From positions 1 through 34,029 of the forward strand of contig JARLJS010000086.1 of assembly GCA_031291075.1 (NCBI GenBank): a DNA stretch of 34,029 bases. The letters are read 5' to 3'. The position numbers and the translations under genes are program-made. The stretch comes from Nevskia sp. GTDB lineage: Bacteria; Pseudomonadota; Gammaproteobacteria; Nevskiales; Nevskiaceae. The notes beneath the pieces were generated by a model that ran no database searches, was not told the origin of the DNA, and saw nothing but the letters and a program-made list of their open reading frames with translations. Positions 1-8,208 of the stretch are shown here, one piece after another (within the stretch, counting starts at the first letter, position 1; each line of letters begins with the position of its first letter).

Positions 1-141
1 GTACGGCACGTATGTGCCCCACCCCTTGTCCGCCGACACCTTCGTCAGTGCCGCCGTCGTCGTGGTCTTGCCGTGGTCCACGTGGCCAATCGTCCCCACG
101 TTCACATGCGGCTTCGTACGCTCAAATTTCTCTTTGGCCAT
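1..141 (-). CDS. tuf: Elongation factor Tu, N-terminal part (cut by window edge)
   Basis: Reading the minus strand from the ATG at 141 gives 47 residues beginning [20 protein letters not shown], the invariant start of bacterial EF-Tu. The G1/P-loop GHVDHGKT is present at residues 19-26. EF-Tu is the GTPase that brings aminoacyl-tRNA to the ribosome. The rest of the gene lies outside the window. One detail is odd: the P-loop is followed by TTTAAL where most EF-Tu have TLTAA(I/L). No strong Shine-Dalgarno is seen upstream. Identity is certain from the N-terminus; intactness cannot be judged. Confidence 0.94.
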   Translation of the reverse strand, partial: MAKEKFERTKPHVNVGTIGHVDHGKTTTTAALTKVSADKGWGTYVPY

Positions 142-505
142 AGCAAGCAGTTCTCAGGTTATCGGTGTCCAGTTTCCAGAAAGCCGCGCCGGGATCGGTA
201 CGGCCGCCCAACCCAACAGCCCCGGTTTCCCTGGAAACTGATGCCTGGAAAGCCGGAAAGCCGCCCCGGGATCGCATCCTCAACAAAATTGCCTTGGAAT
301 TCAGCCATGTGCAATTTCAGTTGTCGGCATCCCATCCCCTGGCTTCTCCGCGAGCGCTGCCGAAACGGCCGGCCAGGGAGAATTTGCAGCGGGCAAGAAG
401 CGAGAGAGTAGCCAGGGCGACATTCCAAGTCAATAAAAACTCGCAGGCCGCGCCGGCGCAGGACCCCTGCCGGAGTGGCTGTGTTACGGAACGGCGCACC
501 CGCGT
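142..505. other. Intergenic stretch between tuf and the cytochrome operon
   Basis: This stretch separates divergent genes and I see no convincing coding region. The long plus frame that runs through it into the cytochrome gene lacks a ribosome site and any family signature before 606. It holds a short perfect palindrome, GTTTCC-CT-GGAAAC (225-238), and several GGAAAGCCG-like repeats around 177-265 of unknown meaning. The tuf promoter must lie in its left part. Confidence 0.5.
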
Positions 506-547
506 TGACATGAATCAATGCCCGGCCTTGATGGCCACGGGTAGTCT
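506..547 (+). promoter_or_regulatory. FNR/ANR-type box with correctly spaced -10 element
   Basis: TTGAC-ATGA-ATCAA (506-519) differs from the FNR consensus TTGAT-N4-ATCAA at one position. Its centre is 512.5. A class II FNR promoter has the box centred at -41.5, which puts the -10 hexamer at 542-547, where the sequence is TAGTCT (3 of 6 consensus bases). Transcription would start near 554, giving a leader of about 50 nt to the ATG at 606. A CRP/FNR-family regulator responding to oxygen or nitric oxide is inferred; the member cannot be named. Confidence 0.55.
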
Positions 548-605
548 CGAACGTATCGTCGGCCCCGCGACATCCGGCCACGCAAGAAAGCGAAAAGGAG
601 AGGGC

Positions 606-1991
606 ATGCGCAGAATCGGATGGATCAAGTCGACTTTGCTGGTGTCAGCCGGCATGCTCCTCTTTTGCGGCCAGGCCGGAGCCGTGCCGCTGTTCGCGCG
701 CCAGACCGGGGAAGCCTGCGAAGCCTGCCACGTCAGCTTTCCCGAGCTGACCCCCTTCGGCCGGTTGTTCAAGCTGAACGGCTACACCACCGGACAGAAC
801 CAGTGGATCCCGTTCGCGGCCATGGCCCAGGCCGGCTTCACCTGGGTCAACAAGAACCATGACGACCAGGACAACCTCATCACGCCCAAGACCGGCCGGC
901 CGGAATTCTCCGCCACCAGCGTGTTCCTCGGCGGCAAGGTGACCGACAACATCGGCGGCCTGGCGCAGTGGACCTACAACAACCTGGTGGTCAACCCGGA
1001 TGGAGTCAGCACCACCGGCCACGGCTCGGTCGACAACACCGACCTGCGCGCGGTGGGCCGCCACGTCAGCACGCAAACCATGGACGAGGACTGGATCTAC
1101 GGCGTCAGCGTGAACAACAACCCGACCGTACAGGACGTGTGGAACAGCACGCCGGCCTGGGGCTTCCCCTTCACCGGGCCGTCCAACGTGCCGGCGCCCG
1201 CCGCCAGCGCGGTGGTCAGCGGCGCCCTGGCGCAGAAGGTGGTGGGCTTCGGCGCCTACAGCTTCTGGCGCAAGAGCCTGTACACGGAATTCTCGCTGTA
1301 TCGCACCGCGGACGGCATGTTCACCTTCCTGCGAGCCGGCCAGAGCCAGCCGCCGGGGAGCGTGCCGGCGCTGCAAGGCTACAACCCCTACGCGCGCATC
1401 GCCTACAACCGCGAGTGGGGCGGCAACTCCCTGATGTTGGGCGCCTACGGCCTGATGGTGCGGATGTACCCCGACAACACCATGCAGTTCACGCCGACCG
1501 ATCGCTATACCGACCTGGCGCTGGACGCCCAGTTCCAGCACATCACCAACCCGCACACCTACACCTTCCAGGCCTCGCTGATCCGCGAGCGGCAGTCCTA
1601 CGGCGCCAGCTACCCCGCGACCCTGTCCGGCAGCCCGATCGGCGTGGGACCGACCCCGGCGAACGCGGCGGACCGCCTGCTGACCCTCAAACTGAAGGGC
1701 ACCTACTACTACCAGCGCAAGTACGGCGCCACCGTGGCGTTGTTCTCCACCACCGGCGATGCCGACCCTGGCCTGTACGGGCCCGGTTCGGTCTCCGGCA
1801 GCAACAACAGCAGCCCGAACAGCCACGGCTACATCCTGGAGCTGAACTATGTGCCGATCCAGTACGTGCGCCTGATGCTGCAATACACCGGCTACGACAA
1901 GTTCAACGGCATGCGCACCAACTACGACGGAGCCGGCCGCGACGCCACCAACAACAACACGCTGTTCCTGAACCTCTGGGTCGCCTACTGA
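606..1991 (+). CDS. Fused monoheme cytochrome c / outer-membrane porin, Cyc2-like
   Basis: 461 residues. A signal peptide (about 1-26) is followed at once by VPLFARQTGEACEACH, with the heme motif C38-x-x-C41-H42, then FPELTPFGRLFKLNGY. The rest (about 60-461) alternates polar and aromatic residues and ends NLWVAY, as expected of an outer-membrane beta-barrel with a terminal aromatic residue. A short N-terminal c-type heme domain ahead of a porin of about 400 residues, with the ARQTG...CxxCH...P-L-T-FGR-FK-GY signature, is the architecture of Cyc2, the outer-membrane Fe(II) oxidase of iron-oxidising bacteria. Related proteins also occur in bacteria not known to oxidise iron, so the substrate is inference. 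The ATG at 606 is chosen because AAAAGGAGA (594-602) precedes it and the signal peptide begins there. The gene is followed after 17 nt by a c4 cytochrome gene. Confidence 0.8.
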   Translation: MRRIGWIKSTLLVSAGMLLFCGQAGAVPLFARQTGEACEACHVSFPELTPFGRLFKLNGYTTGQNQWIPFAAMAQAGFTWVNKNHDDQDNLITPKTGRPEFSATSVFLGGKVTDNIGGLAQWTYNNLVVNPDGVSTTGHGSVDNTDLRAVGRHVSTQTMDEDWIYGVSVNNNPTVQDVWNSTPAWGFPFTGPSNVPAPAASAVVSGALAQKVVGFGAYSFWRKSLYTEFSLYRTADGMFTFLRAGQSQPPGSVPALQGYNPYARIAYNREWGGNSLMLGAYGLMVRMYPDNTMQFTPTDRYTDLALDAQFQHITNPHTYTFQASLIRERQSYGASYPATLSGSPIGVGPTPANAADRLLTLKLKGTYYYQRKYGATVALFSTTGDADPGLYGPGSVSGSNNSSPNSHGYILELNYVPIQYVRLMLQYTGYDKFNGMRTNYDGAGRDATNNNTLFLNLWVAY

Positions 1992-2008
1992 AACGGAAGG
2001 AGCGCATC

Positions 2009-2653
2009 ATGCACAGGATCGACGCACGCAACCGCCCCCTCCGCGCCGCCGCCGCCGCCGCCGCGCTGCTGCTGGCGGCAGGCTTCACTGCCGCGGCCGA
2101 CGAGGCCAAGCCGGCCGACGCCGAGGCCGCCGCCAAGCTCGCCGCCGAAGTCTGCTCCGGCTGCCACGGCCCGGCCGGCATCAGCAAGTCGCCGCTGTTC
2201 CCGCGCCTGGCCGGCCAGCAGGAAGCCTACCTGGCAGCCCAGCTCCATGCCTTCAAGGGCAAGACCCGCTCCGATCCGGAGGCGCACAACTATATGTGGG
2301 GCATGGCCACGCTGGTCAGCGACGAGATGGTCGACGCCTTCGCCCACTACTACGCCAGCCAGCAACCCGCTCCCGGCACCGCGGGGGATCCCAAGCAGGT
2401 GGAACAGGGCGGGAAGCTGTTCGAGCAGGGCATCCCCGAGCGCGGCATCGTCGCCTGCGCCAACTGCCACGGCAGCAACGCCGAGGGGCGCGGCATCTTC
2501 CCGCGCCTGGCCGGCCAGCAGTCGGCTTACGTAGTGCGCCAGCTGCAGGTGATCCAGAAGCAGTTGCGCAGCTCGCCGATCATGCACGGCATCATCAAGG
2601 ACCTGACGCCGGAAGAGATGACAGCGGTAGCGGCCTACGTGCAGTCGAAGTGA
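2009..2653 (+). CDS. Diheme cytochrome c4 (periplasmic electron carrier)
   Basis: 214 residues. A signal peptide rich in Ala/Leu (about 1-30) precedes two c-type domains with heme motifs C49-S-G-C52-H53 and C150-A-N-C153-H154. Each domain repeats FPRLAGQQ..Y and a Met-containing segment (MWGMATL; MHGIIKDLTPEEM) that supplies axial ligands, which is the typical internal duplication of cytochrome c4. It would carry electrons in the periplasm to a terminal oxidase or reductase. Start ATG has AAGGAG about 7 nt upstream and lies 17 nt after the porin-cytochrome, so the two are co-transcribed. In Acidithiobacillus ferrooxidans a c4-type cytochrome (Cyc1) is encoded beside Cyc2 and accepts its electrons; the same pairing is suggested here. 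A close paralogue lies at 25217-25867. Confidence 0.9.
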   Translation: MHRIDARNRPLRAAAAAAALLLAAGFTAAADEAKPADAEAAAKLAAEVCSGCHGPAGISKSPLFPRLAGQQEAYLAAQLHAFKGKTRSDPEAHNYMWGMATLVSDEMVDAFAHYYASQQPAPGTAGDPKQVEQGGKLFEQGIPERGIVACANCHGSNAEGRGIFPRLAGQQSAYVVRQLQVIQKQLRSSPIMHGIIKDLTPEEMTAVAAYVQSK

Positions 2654-2690
2654 TGCGGCGGCGACCCCGCACCGGCACTGCGCCCCGTCC

Positions 2691-3812
2691 TCAGGAAAGC
2701 GAAACGCCCAGCAGTCGCCCGATACCGTAGGTCACCGCCGCGGCCAGGCAGCCGAACACCGTCTGCCGCGCCGCCGAGAACGCCGGGCTGCGGCCGTTGA
2801 ACAAGGACGTGAGCACCCCCACCGCGGCCAGCGCCAGCGCGCTCAGGCCGATGCTGGCCGCGACGGCGAGGTAGTCCTTGAGCCACACGAATGGCAGCAC
2901 CGGAAAGATGGCACCGGCCGTGAACAGCGCGAACGAGGTGCCGGCGGCGCTCCAGGGGTTGCCGCCCAGCTCGGCGGGATCGATCCCCAGTTCCTCGCGC
3001 GCCAGCGTGTCCAGCGCGCTCTTCTTGTCCTGCATCAGCGTCTGGGCCACGCGCTGCGCCTCGTCCTTGGGCAATCCCTTGGCCTGGAAGATCAGCGCCA
3101 GCTCGTGCTGCTCGGCCTGCGGCGTCTGCTCCAGCTCTTCGGCCTCCTTGCCGATCTGGGCCTGGGCCAGCTCGCGCGCGTTGGTGACGGACAGCCATTC
3201 GCCCAGCGCCATGGAGCAGGCGCCCGCCAGCAGCCCGGCCAAGCCGGTCAGCAGGATCACCTTGCCGGGCGTGCCGGCGCCGGCGATGCCCATAATCAGG
3301 CAGAAGTTGGACACCAGCCCGTCGCTCGCGCCCAGCACCGCCGCGCGCAGGTTGTTGCCGGAAGCGCCGCGATGCCAGGGCTCCGCCCGCGCGATGTCGG
3401 CTCCGGCAAGCCCGCCCTGCCCCGGCTGCCCGGCCACCGCCTGCACGATCGCCGCATGGCCGCGCTCCTCGGCGGACAGCGCATGGGCATCCTGTTGCCC
3501 GGCGTACTTGTTGCGGTCGGAGAACTCGGCGGCGGCGATGGTCGGCAGTACGAAGCGTGGCCCGAAGCGCTGCGCCAGCCGCCCCAGCAGCCGCGTGCGG
3601 AAGTCGGGGACGAAAGCGGGCTGCCGCACGCCGGCGGCGTTCAGCTTGTCGCGCCAGAACTCCGCATGTTTGCTTTCCGACTGCGCCAGCTGCAGGAACA
3701 GATCCTTGCGCACCGGGTCGGATTCGGCTTCCGCCAAGGCGGTGTACAGCGCCGCCCCGTTCAGTTCGTCCCGCAGGTTGTCCTGGTAACGTTTGCTATC
3801 GGCGGCGGTCAT
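2691..3812 (-). CDS. Ferritin-like domain fused to VIT1/CCC1 iron/manganese transporter
   Basis: 373 residues from the ATG at 3812. Residues 1-150 are a rubrerythrin/ferritin-like helical domain with di-iron ligand patterns: E16, E46-x-x-H49 and a later SAEERGH. Residues about 165-373 are the VIT1/CCC1 membrane domain, with LRAAVLGASDGLVSNFCLIMG as the first helix (the D-G-L-V-S-N signature), paired central helices and a cytoplasmic helical insert. Proteins of this build (MbfA type) bind iron through the ferritin-like domain and export it across the inner membrane. SD is weak (GAGG 3 nt before the ATG); a GTG at 3839 has no better site. Iron export fits the neighbouring Cyc2-like operon, but that link is inference. 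Confidence 0.88.
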   Translation of the reverse strand: MTAADSKRYQDNLRDELNGAALYTALAEAESDPVRKDLFLQLAQSESKHAEFWRDKLNAAGVRQPAFVPDFRTRLLGRLAQRFGPRFVLPTIAAAEFSDRNKYAGQQDAHALSAEERGHAAIVQAVAGQPGQGGLAGADIARAEPWHRGASGNNLRAAVLGASDGLVSNFCLIMGIAGAGTPGKVILLTGLAGLLAGACSMALGEWLSVTNARELAQAQIGKEAEELEQTPQAEQHELALIFQAKGLPKDEAQRVAQTLMQDKKSALDTLAREELGIDPAELGGNPWSAAGTSFALFTAGAIFPVLPFVWLKDYLAVAASIGLSALALAAVGVLTSLFNGRSPAFSAARQTVFGCLAAAVTYGIGRLLGVSLS

Positions 3813-3895
3813 GGCCTCGTCCCCGGCGCCGGGTGGCACCGAGACGGACAGTAACGCAATCCGGTCCGGCAGTGTTGCCGGCGGCGAAGCCGCTA

Positions 3896-4069
3896 TCAGC
3901 CCCGGCGGCGGCGTGCAGGCGTAACCGTCACCGGGACGGGGACCAGCGCCGGGGACTGCAGGGACAGACGCAGCAGCGCCGCGGCAGAGACCACCACCGT
4001 GACGACACTGCCGATCGCCGTGACAGCCGTGTGCCGCACCGCATTGGAAACGATCGTCGAAGTATTCAT
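3896..4069 (-). CDS. Small membrane protein, 57 residues, unknown function
   Basis: Minus-strand ATG at 4069 is preceded by AGGAG about 7 nt upstream, a good ribosome site. The product has a short N-terminus with few charges, one clear hydrophobic segment (about residues 15-35, VTAIGSVVTVVVSAAALL), a proline/valine stretch and a basic C-terminus (ARRRRG). It is likely a single-pass inner-membrane peptide. It lies 83 nt upstream of the VIT1-type transporter on the same strand and may share its transcript. I recognise no family. The case rests on the ribosome site and the clean membrane segment. Confidence 0.55.
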   Translation of the reverse strand: MNTSTIVSNAVRHTAVTAIGSVVTVVVSAAALLRLSLQSPALVPVPVTVTPARRRRG

Positions 4070-4141
4070 CGCCGCACTCCTGAAAAAGGGAACCCAGTCA
4101 CGCCTGGTACGCAGTTTGGCGTCCGCACCGCGCCGGGAACA

Positions 4142-4190
4142 TTCGGAATTTCCGAAAGCGGGCTGCGGAAAATACGTAGCGACCGCTACG
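4142..4190. promoter_or_regulatory. Two palindromes upstream of the trehalose operon
   Basis: The region between the divergent 57-residue gene and otsB (4070-4266) contains a perfect 15-bp palindrome TTCGGAATTTCCGAA (4142-4156) and a perfect 16-bp palindrome CGTAGCGACCGCTACG (4175-4190), with centres about 33 bp (three helical turns) apart. Such spacing suits cooperative binding of a dimeric regulator. I cannot assign a regulator family, and no clear sigma-70 promoter is visible. Confidence 0.4.
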
Positions 4191-4266
4191 CTGCCCGTCG
4201 ACCATGGAATCCAATGGCGGCGATCGCGGTCGAACCTGTCGATATGAATCCGAGACGGATCACGAC

Positions 4267-5049
4267 ATGAGCCTGCCGCCGCCCCTGCCGACGCAAGCCG
4301 CGCTGTTCCTGGACTTCGACGGCACCCTGGTCGAACTGGCTGACCGGCCGGAAGAGGTCCGGGTGCGACCGCAACTGCGGTCCCTGCTGCGGGCGCTGGC
4401 GGTGCGCCAGTGCGGCGCGCTGGCGATCGTCAGCGGGCGGCGCCTGGCCGATGTCGACGCCGTGCTGGCGCCGCTGCTGCTGCCGGGCGCGGGCCTGCAC
4501 GGCGCCGAGTTGCGGCCCCGCGTCGACGCCGAGGCGACGATCCGGCACTGCGGCGAAATGGCCGAAGTGGCGGCCGGGCTGAGTGCCCGCTTCAACGCCG
4601 ATCCGCGCCTGCGGGTGGAGAACAAGGGCGGCGCGGTCGCGCTGCACTTCCGCGGTGCCCCGGAGCGTGCCGCCGACTGCATCGCCGCGATGCGGGAACT
4701 TGTGGCGGGCCGGGCCATCGAAATGATCGGAGGCAAACAGGTGGTCGAAGCTCGGCCGCTCGGCATCGACAAGGGGTTCGCCCTGCGGGCAATCGCGGCC
4801 GAGGCTCCGTTCCGCGGGCGGATGCCGGTGTTCGTCGGCGACGACGTTACGGACGAGGATGGCTTCGCCGCCGCTGCCGCATCCGGTGGCTACGCCATCA
4901 AGGTCGGCACCGGCCCCACCCGGGCGCACTACCGCTGCCGTGATGTGCAGCAGGTGTACGCCTGGTTGCGCGCGAGTCTGCGCGGCGCATCAGGAGCGGA
5001 GAACGGTCATGGACGGCAGCCCATCCCTGGATCTGGGAGTCATCGGTAA
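4267..5049 (+). CDS. otsB: Trehalose-6-phosphate phosphatase
   Basis: 260 residues. HAD-superfamily phosphatase: motif I is LFLDFDGTL with nucleophile D16 and acid D18, motif II is IVSGR, and the C-terminal Mg site is FVGDDVTDEDGF. EARPLGIDKG is typical of OtsB, and the length is normal. It dephosphorylates trehalose-6-phosphate to trehalose, the second step of the OtsAB pathway. ATG 4267 is chosen because homologous sequence begins only a few residues before the DFDGT motif; an in-frame ATG at 4204 would add 21 unrelated residues. The 3' end overlaps the next gene by 41 nt, so translation is probably coupled. Confidence 0.93.
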   Translation: MSLPPPLPTQAALFLDFDGTLVELADRPEEVRVRPQLRSLLRALAVRQCGALAIVSGRRLADVDAVLAPLLLPGAGLHGAELRPRVDAEATIRHCGEMAEVAAGLSARFNADPRLRVENKGGAVALHFRGAPERAADCIAAMRELVAGRAIEMIGGKQVVEARPLGIDKGFALRAIAAEAPFRGRMPVFVGDDVTDEDGFAAAAASGGYAIKVGTGPTRAHYRCRDVQQVYAWLRASLRGASGAENGHGRQPIPGSGSHR

Positions 5050-6802
5050 CTGCGCGATCGGCGCGCTGATCGATCGCAGCGCGCGTATCGTGTGGTGCGC
5101 CCTGCCGCGGTTCGACGGCGACCCTGTCTTCCACGCATTGCTCGGCGAGGGAACAGGCGGAACACACGGCGACTGGTGCGTCGAACTGGAGGGCTGTGAA
5201 CACAGCACCCAGGACTACCTCCCCAACACCGCCGTGCTGAGGACGCGGCTGCGAAGCAGCGACGGCAGCGGCCTGGAAGTCATCGATTTCTGCCCGCGTT
5301 TCTGCGCCCGCAACCGCATGTTCAGACCGCTCATGCTGGTGCGCCGCCTGCGGCCCCTGAACGGCGCCCCGCGCATCCGCATCCGGCTGCGGCCATCCTG
5401 CGGCTACGGCGAGCGCCGTCCGTTGCTGGCGCGCGGCAGCAACCACATCCGCTATGTCGACGCTGCGCTCAGCCTGCGCCTGACCACCAACGCGCCGTTG
5501 AGCTACATCCTGGACGAAACCTCGTTCCTGCTCGAAGAGCCCTTGAGCCTGCTGCTGGGAACCGACGACATGCTGCAGAGCGGCGTCGAGGAGACCGCCC
5601 GCACGTTCCAGGAGCGCACCGAGGACTACTGGCGGCAATGGGTGCGGCGGCTGGCCCTGCCGCTGGAATGGCAGGAAGCGGTGATCCGCGCCGCGGTGAC
5701 GCTCAAGCTGTGCACCTACGAGGAAACCGGGGCGATCATCGCCGCGCTCACCACCAGCGTCCCCGAAGGACCGGGCACGGTGCGCAACTGGGACTACCGC
5801 TATTGCTGGCTGCGCGACGCCTTCTTCGTGGTGCGGGCGCTCAACTCGCTGTCCGAAACCGAGACCATGGAGCACTATCTGCGCTACCTGGCGAACATCG
5901 TGCGCGACTCCCCCGACGGCCATCTGCAGCCGGTCTACGGCATCGCGCTGGAACGGCGACTGGGCGAACGGGAGGTGCCGACGCTGCCCGGTTACCGCGG
6001 CATGGCGCCGGTACGCGTCGGCAACCAGGCGTTCGAACACCTGCAGCACGACGTTTACGGCAACGTGGTGTTGGCCTCCGCCCAGGCCTACTTCGATCTG
6101 CGGCTGCAACGACCGCACCGGCACGCCGACTTCGAACGGCTGGAACGGGTCGGCGGGCGCGCCTATGAAGTTTATGCCACGCCCGACGCCAGCATGTGGG
6201 AGCTGCGCACGCGGGCCCGCGTCCACACCTCGTCGGCGCTGATGTGCTGGGCCGCCTGCGACCGCCTGGCGCGGATCGCCGCCGAGCTCGATCGACCCGA
6301 GCGCTCGCGGCTATGGCAGCAGCGCGCCGACGAGATCCGCGCAGCCATCGAGAAGCGCGCATGGAACCCGGCTCGCAATGCCTACGTCGAGAGCTTCGAC
6401 GGCAACGACGTCGAAGCGGGCCTGCTGCTGATGGCCGAGGTCGGATTTGCCGGCCGCGACGACCAGCGCTTCGCCGCCACCGTGACCGCCATCGAAGCCG
6501 GCTTGCGCAAGGATCAGCACCTGTACCGCTACGACGCGGCGGACGACTTCGGCCCACCGGTGACCGCTTTCAACGGCTGCACCTTCTGGTACATCGACGT
6601 GCTGGCGCGCCTGGGCCGCACCACCGAAGCACGCACTCTGTTCGAAGGGATGCTGGCCTGCCGCAACCACGTCGGGCTGCTGTCCGAAGACATCGACCCC
6701 CGCACCGGCGAGCTGTGGGGCAACTATCCCCAGACCTACTCCCAGGTCGGCATCATCAACGTGGCCATGCGGTTGTCGCGGCGTTGGGAGGAGAAGGTTT
6801 GA
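5009..6802 (+). CDS. GH15-family glucoamylase/trehalase-like hydrolase
   Basis: 597 residues. The protein starts SLDLGVIGNCAIGALID, the N-terminal beta-sandwich typical of bacterial GH15 proteins. The (alpha/alpha)6 catalytic domain carries RNWDYRYCWLRDAFF, GNQAFEHLQHDVYGNVV and the C-terminal LLSEDIDPRTGELWGNYPQ, which holds a conserved glutamate. Members of this family placed with otsBA hydrolyse trehalose or other alpha-glucosides, though several such proteins have no proven substrate. AGGAG lies 12 nt before the ATG at 5009. The gene overlaps otsB by 41 nt and its TGA overlaps the otsA start, so synthesis and probable turnover of trehalose are encoded as one unit. Confidence 0.9.
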   Translation: MDGSPSLDLGVIGNCAIGALIDRSARIVWCALPRFDGDPVFHALLGEGTGGTHGDWCVELEGCEHSTQDYLPNTAVLRTRLRSSDGSGLEVIDFCPRFCARNRMFRPLMLVRRLRPLNGAPRIRIRLRPSCGYGERRPLLARGSNHIRYVDAALSLRLTTNAPLSYILDETSFLLEEPLSLLLGTDDMLQSGVEETARTFQERTEDYWRQWVRRLALPLEWQEAVIRAAVTLKLCTYEETGAIIAALTTSVPEGPGTVRNWDYRYCWLRDAFFVVRALNSLSETETMEHYLRYLANIVRDSPDGHLQPVYGIALERRLGEREVPTLPGYRGMAPVRVGNQAFEHLQHDVYGNVVLASAQAYFDLRLQRPHRHADFERLERVGGRAYEVYATPDASMWELRTRARVHTSSALMCWAACDRLARIAAELDRPERSRLWQQRADEIRAAIEKRAWNPARNAYVESFDGNDVEAGLLLMAEVGFAGRDDQRFAATVTAIEAGLRKDQHLYRYDAADDFGPPVTAFNGCTFWYIDVLARLGRTTEARTLFEGMLACRNHVGLLSEDIDPRTGELWGNYPQTYSQVGIINVAMRLSRRWEEKV

Positions 6803-8208
6803 CACGGCATGGCCTGAAACGGCTGGTCGCGGTGTCCAACCGGGTCGGTCCGGTGCGTGGCGCGGCGACGGCGGGAGGCCTGGCGGTGGGACTGGTCGAG
6901 GCCCTGCGCGAATGCGGCGGCTTGTGGTTCGGCTGGAGCGGGAAGATCTGCAGGAGCACCCCGGGCGCGCCCCACCGGCAGCAGGTCGGCGGCGTGCAAC
7001 TCGTACAGGTCGACCTGGCGCGCGAGGACTACGAGCAGTACTACAACGGCTTCGCCAACCTGTGCCTGTGGCCGCTGCTGCACCTGCGCGTCGACCTGGT
7101 GCGTTACCAGCCCGGCTATTTCGACGCCTACCTGCGCGTCAACGAGCAATTCGCCCACGCCTTGCAGCCACTGCTGCATGCCGACGACACCATCTGGGTG
7201 CACGACTACCACCTGATCCCGCTGGCCACGCGGCTGCGTGAACTGGGGGTGCCGCAGCGCATCGGCTTCTTCCTGCACACGTCGTTTCCGCCGGCCGACC
7301 TGCTGGCGACGCTGCCGAACCACGAAAGGCTCATGCGCAGCCTGTTCGACTACGACCTGGTGGGTTTTCAGACCGAGCCCGACCTGCTCCGCTTCCGCGA
7401 CTACGTCGAACGCGTCGCTTGCGGCCAGGTGCGCGACGGCCGGGTCAGCGCCTTCGGCGGCAGCGTCGAAGCGGCGGCGTTCCCGATCGGCATCGATGCC
7501 CACGCCTTCGCCGCGATGGCTTCCTCCGCCGTCGGGGAGCGCGAGTACCGCCGCATGCGGGAGGCCCTGCAGGGGCGGGCATTGATCATGGGCGTGGACC
7601 GCCTGGACTACACCAAGGGCCTGCTGCGCCGCCTGTCCGCCTACGAGCTGCTGCTGGAACGGCAGCCGGAGACTCACGGCCGTATCGAATATCTGCAGAT
7701 ATCGCCGGTCAGCCGCGCGGAAATCCGGGCCTACCGCGAGTTCCACGCCGAGCTGGACCACGCGGTGGCAAGGATCAACGGCCGCTTCGCCCAGGTCGAC
7801 TGGACGCCGCTGCGCTACCTGAACCGGGCGCTGCCACGCCGCACACTGGCCGGCCTGTACCGCGCCGCGCGTGTCGGCATGGTCACGCCGATGCGCGACG
7901 GCATGAACCTGGTGGCGAAGGAGTTCGTGGCAGCCCAGGATCCCGCCGATCCCGGCGTGCTGATCCTTTCCCGCTTCGCCGGTGCCGCGCAGCAGATGAC
8001 CAGCGCGCTGCTGGTCAACCCTTACGACACCGGCGAAATGGCCGACGCGCTGCTGGCGGCCCACCATATGGGGGTGGAGGAACGGCGCAACCGCCACGCG
8101 CCGCTGATGCGCGAGCTGCTGGAGCACGACGTCAAGCGCTGGCGCGAAGACTTCCTCTCCCATCTGCTGCCTTCGGTAAATCCGTTGCAAGTCCGGAGCC
8201 GTCGGTGA
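6799..8208 (+). CDS. otsA: Alpha,alpha-trehalose-phosphate synthase (UDP-forming), GT20
   Basis: 469 residues. GT20 signatures are present in order: LVAVSNRV at the N-terminus, the GG(A) segment, [17 protein letters not shown] and [14 protein letters not shown]. It transfers glucose from UDP-glucose to glucose-6-phosphate to make trehalose-6-phosphate. The start appears to be TTG at 6799: the sequence GGGAGGAGAAGG ends just before it, the TTG overlaps the upstream TGA (TTGA), and the reading frame gives the family's usual length. No ATG is available in this frame near the N-terminus; a GTG at about 6832 would cut into the conserved VSNRV strand. The gene ends overlapping the acyltransferase start (GTGA). 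Confidence 0.93.
   Translation: MTRHGLKRLVAVSNRVGPVRGAATAGGLAVGLVEALRECGGLWFGWSGKICRSTPGAPHRQQVGGVQLVQVDLAREDYEQYYNGFANLCLWPLLHLRVDLVRYQPGYFDAYLRVNEQFAHALQPLLHADDTIWVHDYHLIPLATRLRELGVPQRIGFFLHTSFPPADLLATLPNHERLMRSLFDYDLVGFQTEPDLLRFRDYVERVACGQVRDGRVSAFGGSVEAAAFPIGIDAHAFAAMASSAVGEREYRRMREALQGRALIMGVDRLDYTKGLLRRLSAYELLLERQPETHGRIEYLQISPVSRAEIRAYREFHAELDHAVARINGRFAQVDWTPLRYLNRALPRRTLAGLYRAARVGMVTPMRDGMNLVAKEFVAAQDPADPGVLILSRFAGAAQQMTSALLVNPYDTGEMADALLAAHHMGVEERRNRHAPLMRELLEHDVKRWREDFLSHLLPSVNPLQVRSRR

Noticed and set aside
165-605. Upstream extension of the Cyc2-like gene to an earlier start
   Set aside because: The extension lacks a ribosome site and family similarity, crosses the FNR-type box, and would bury the signal peptide.
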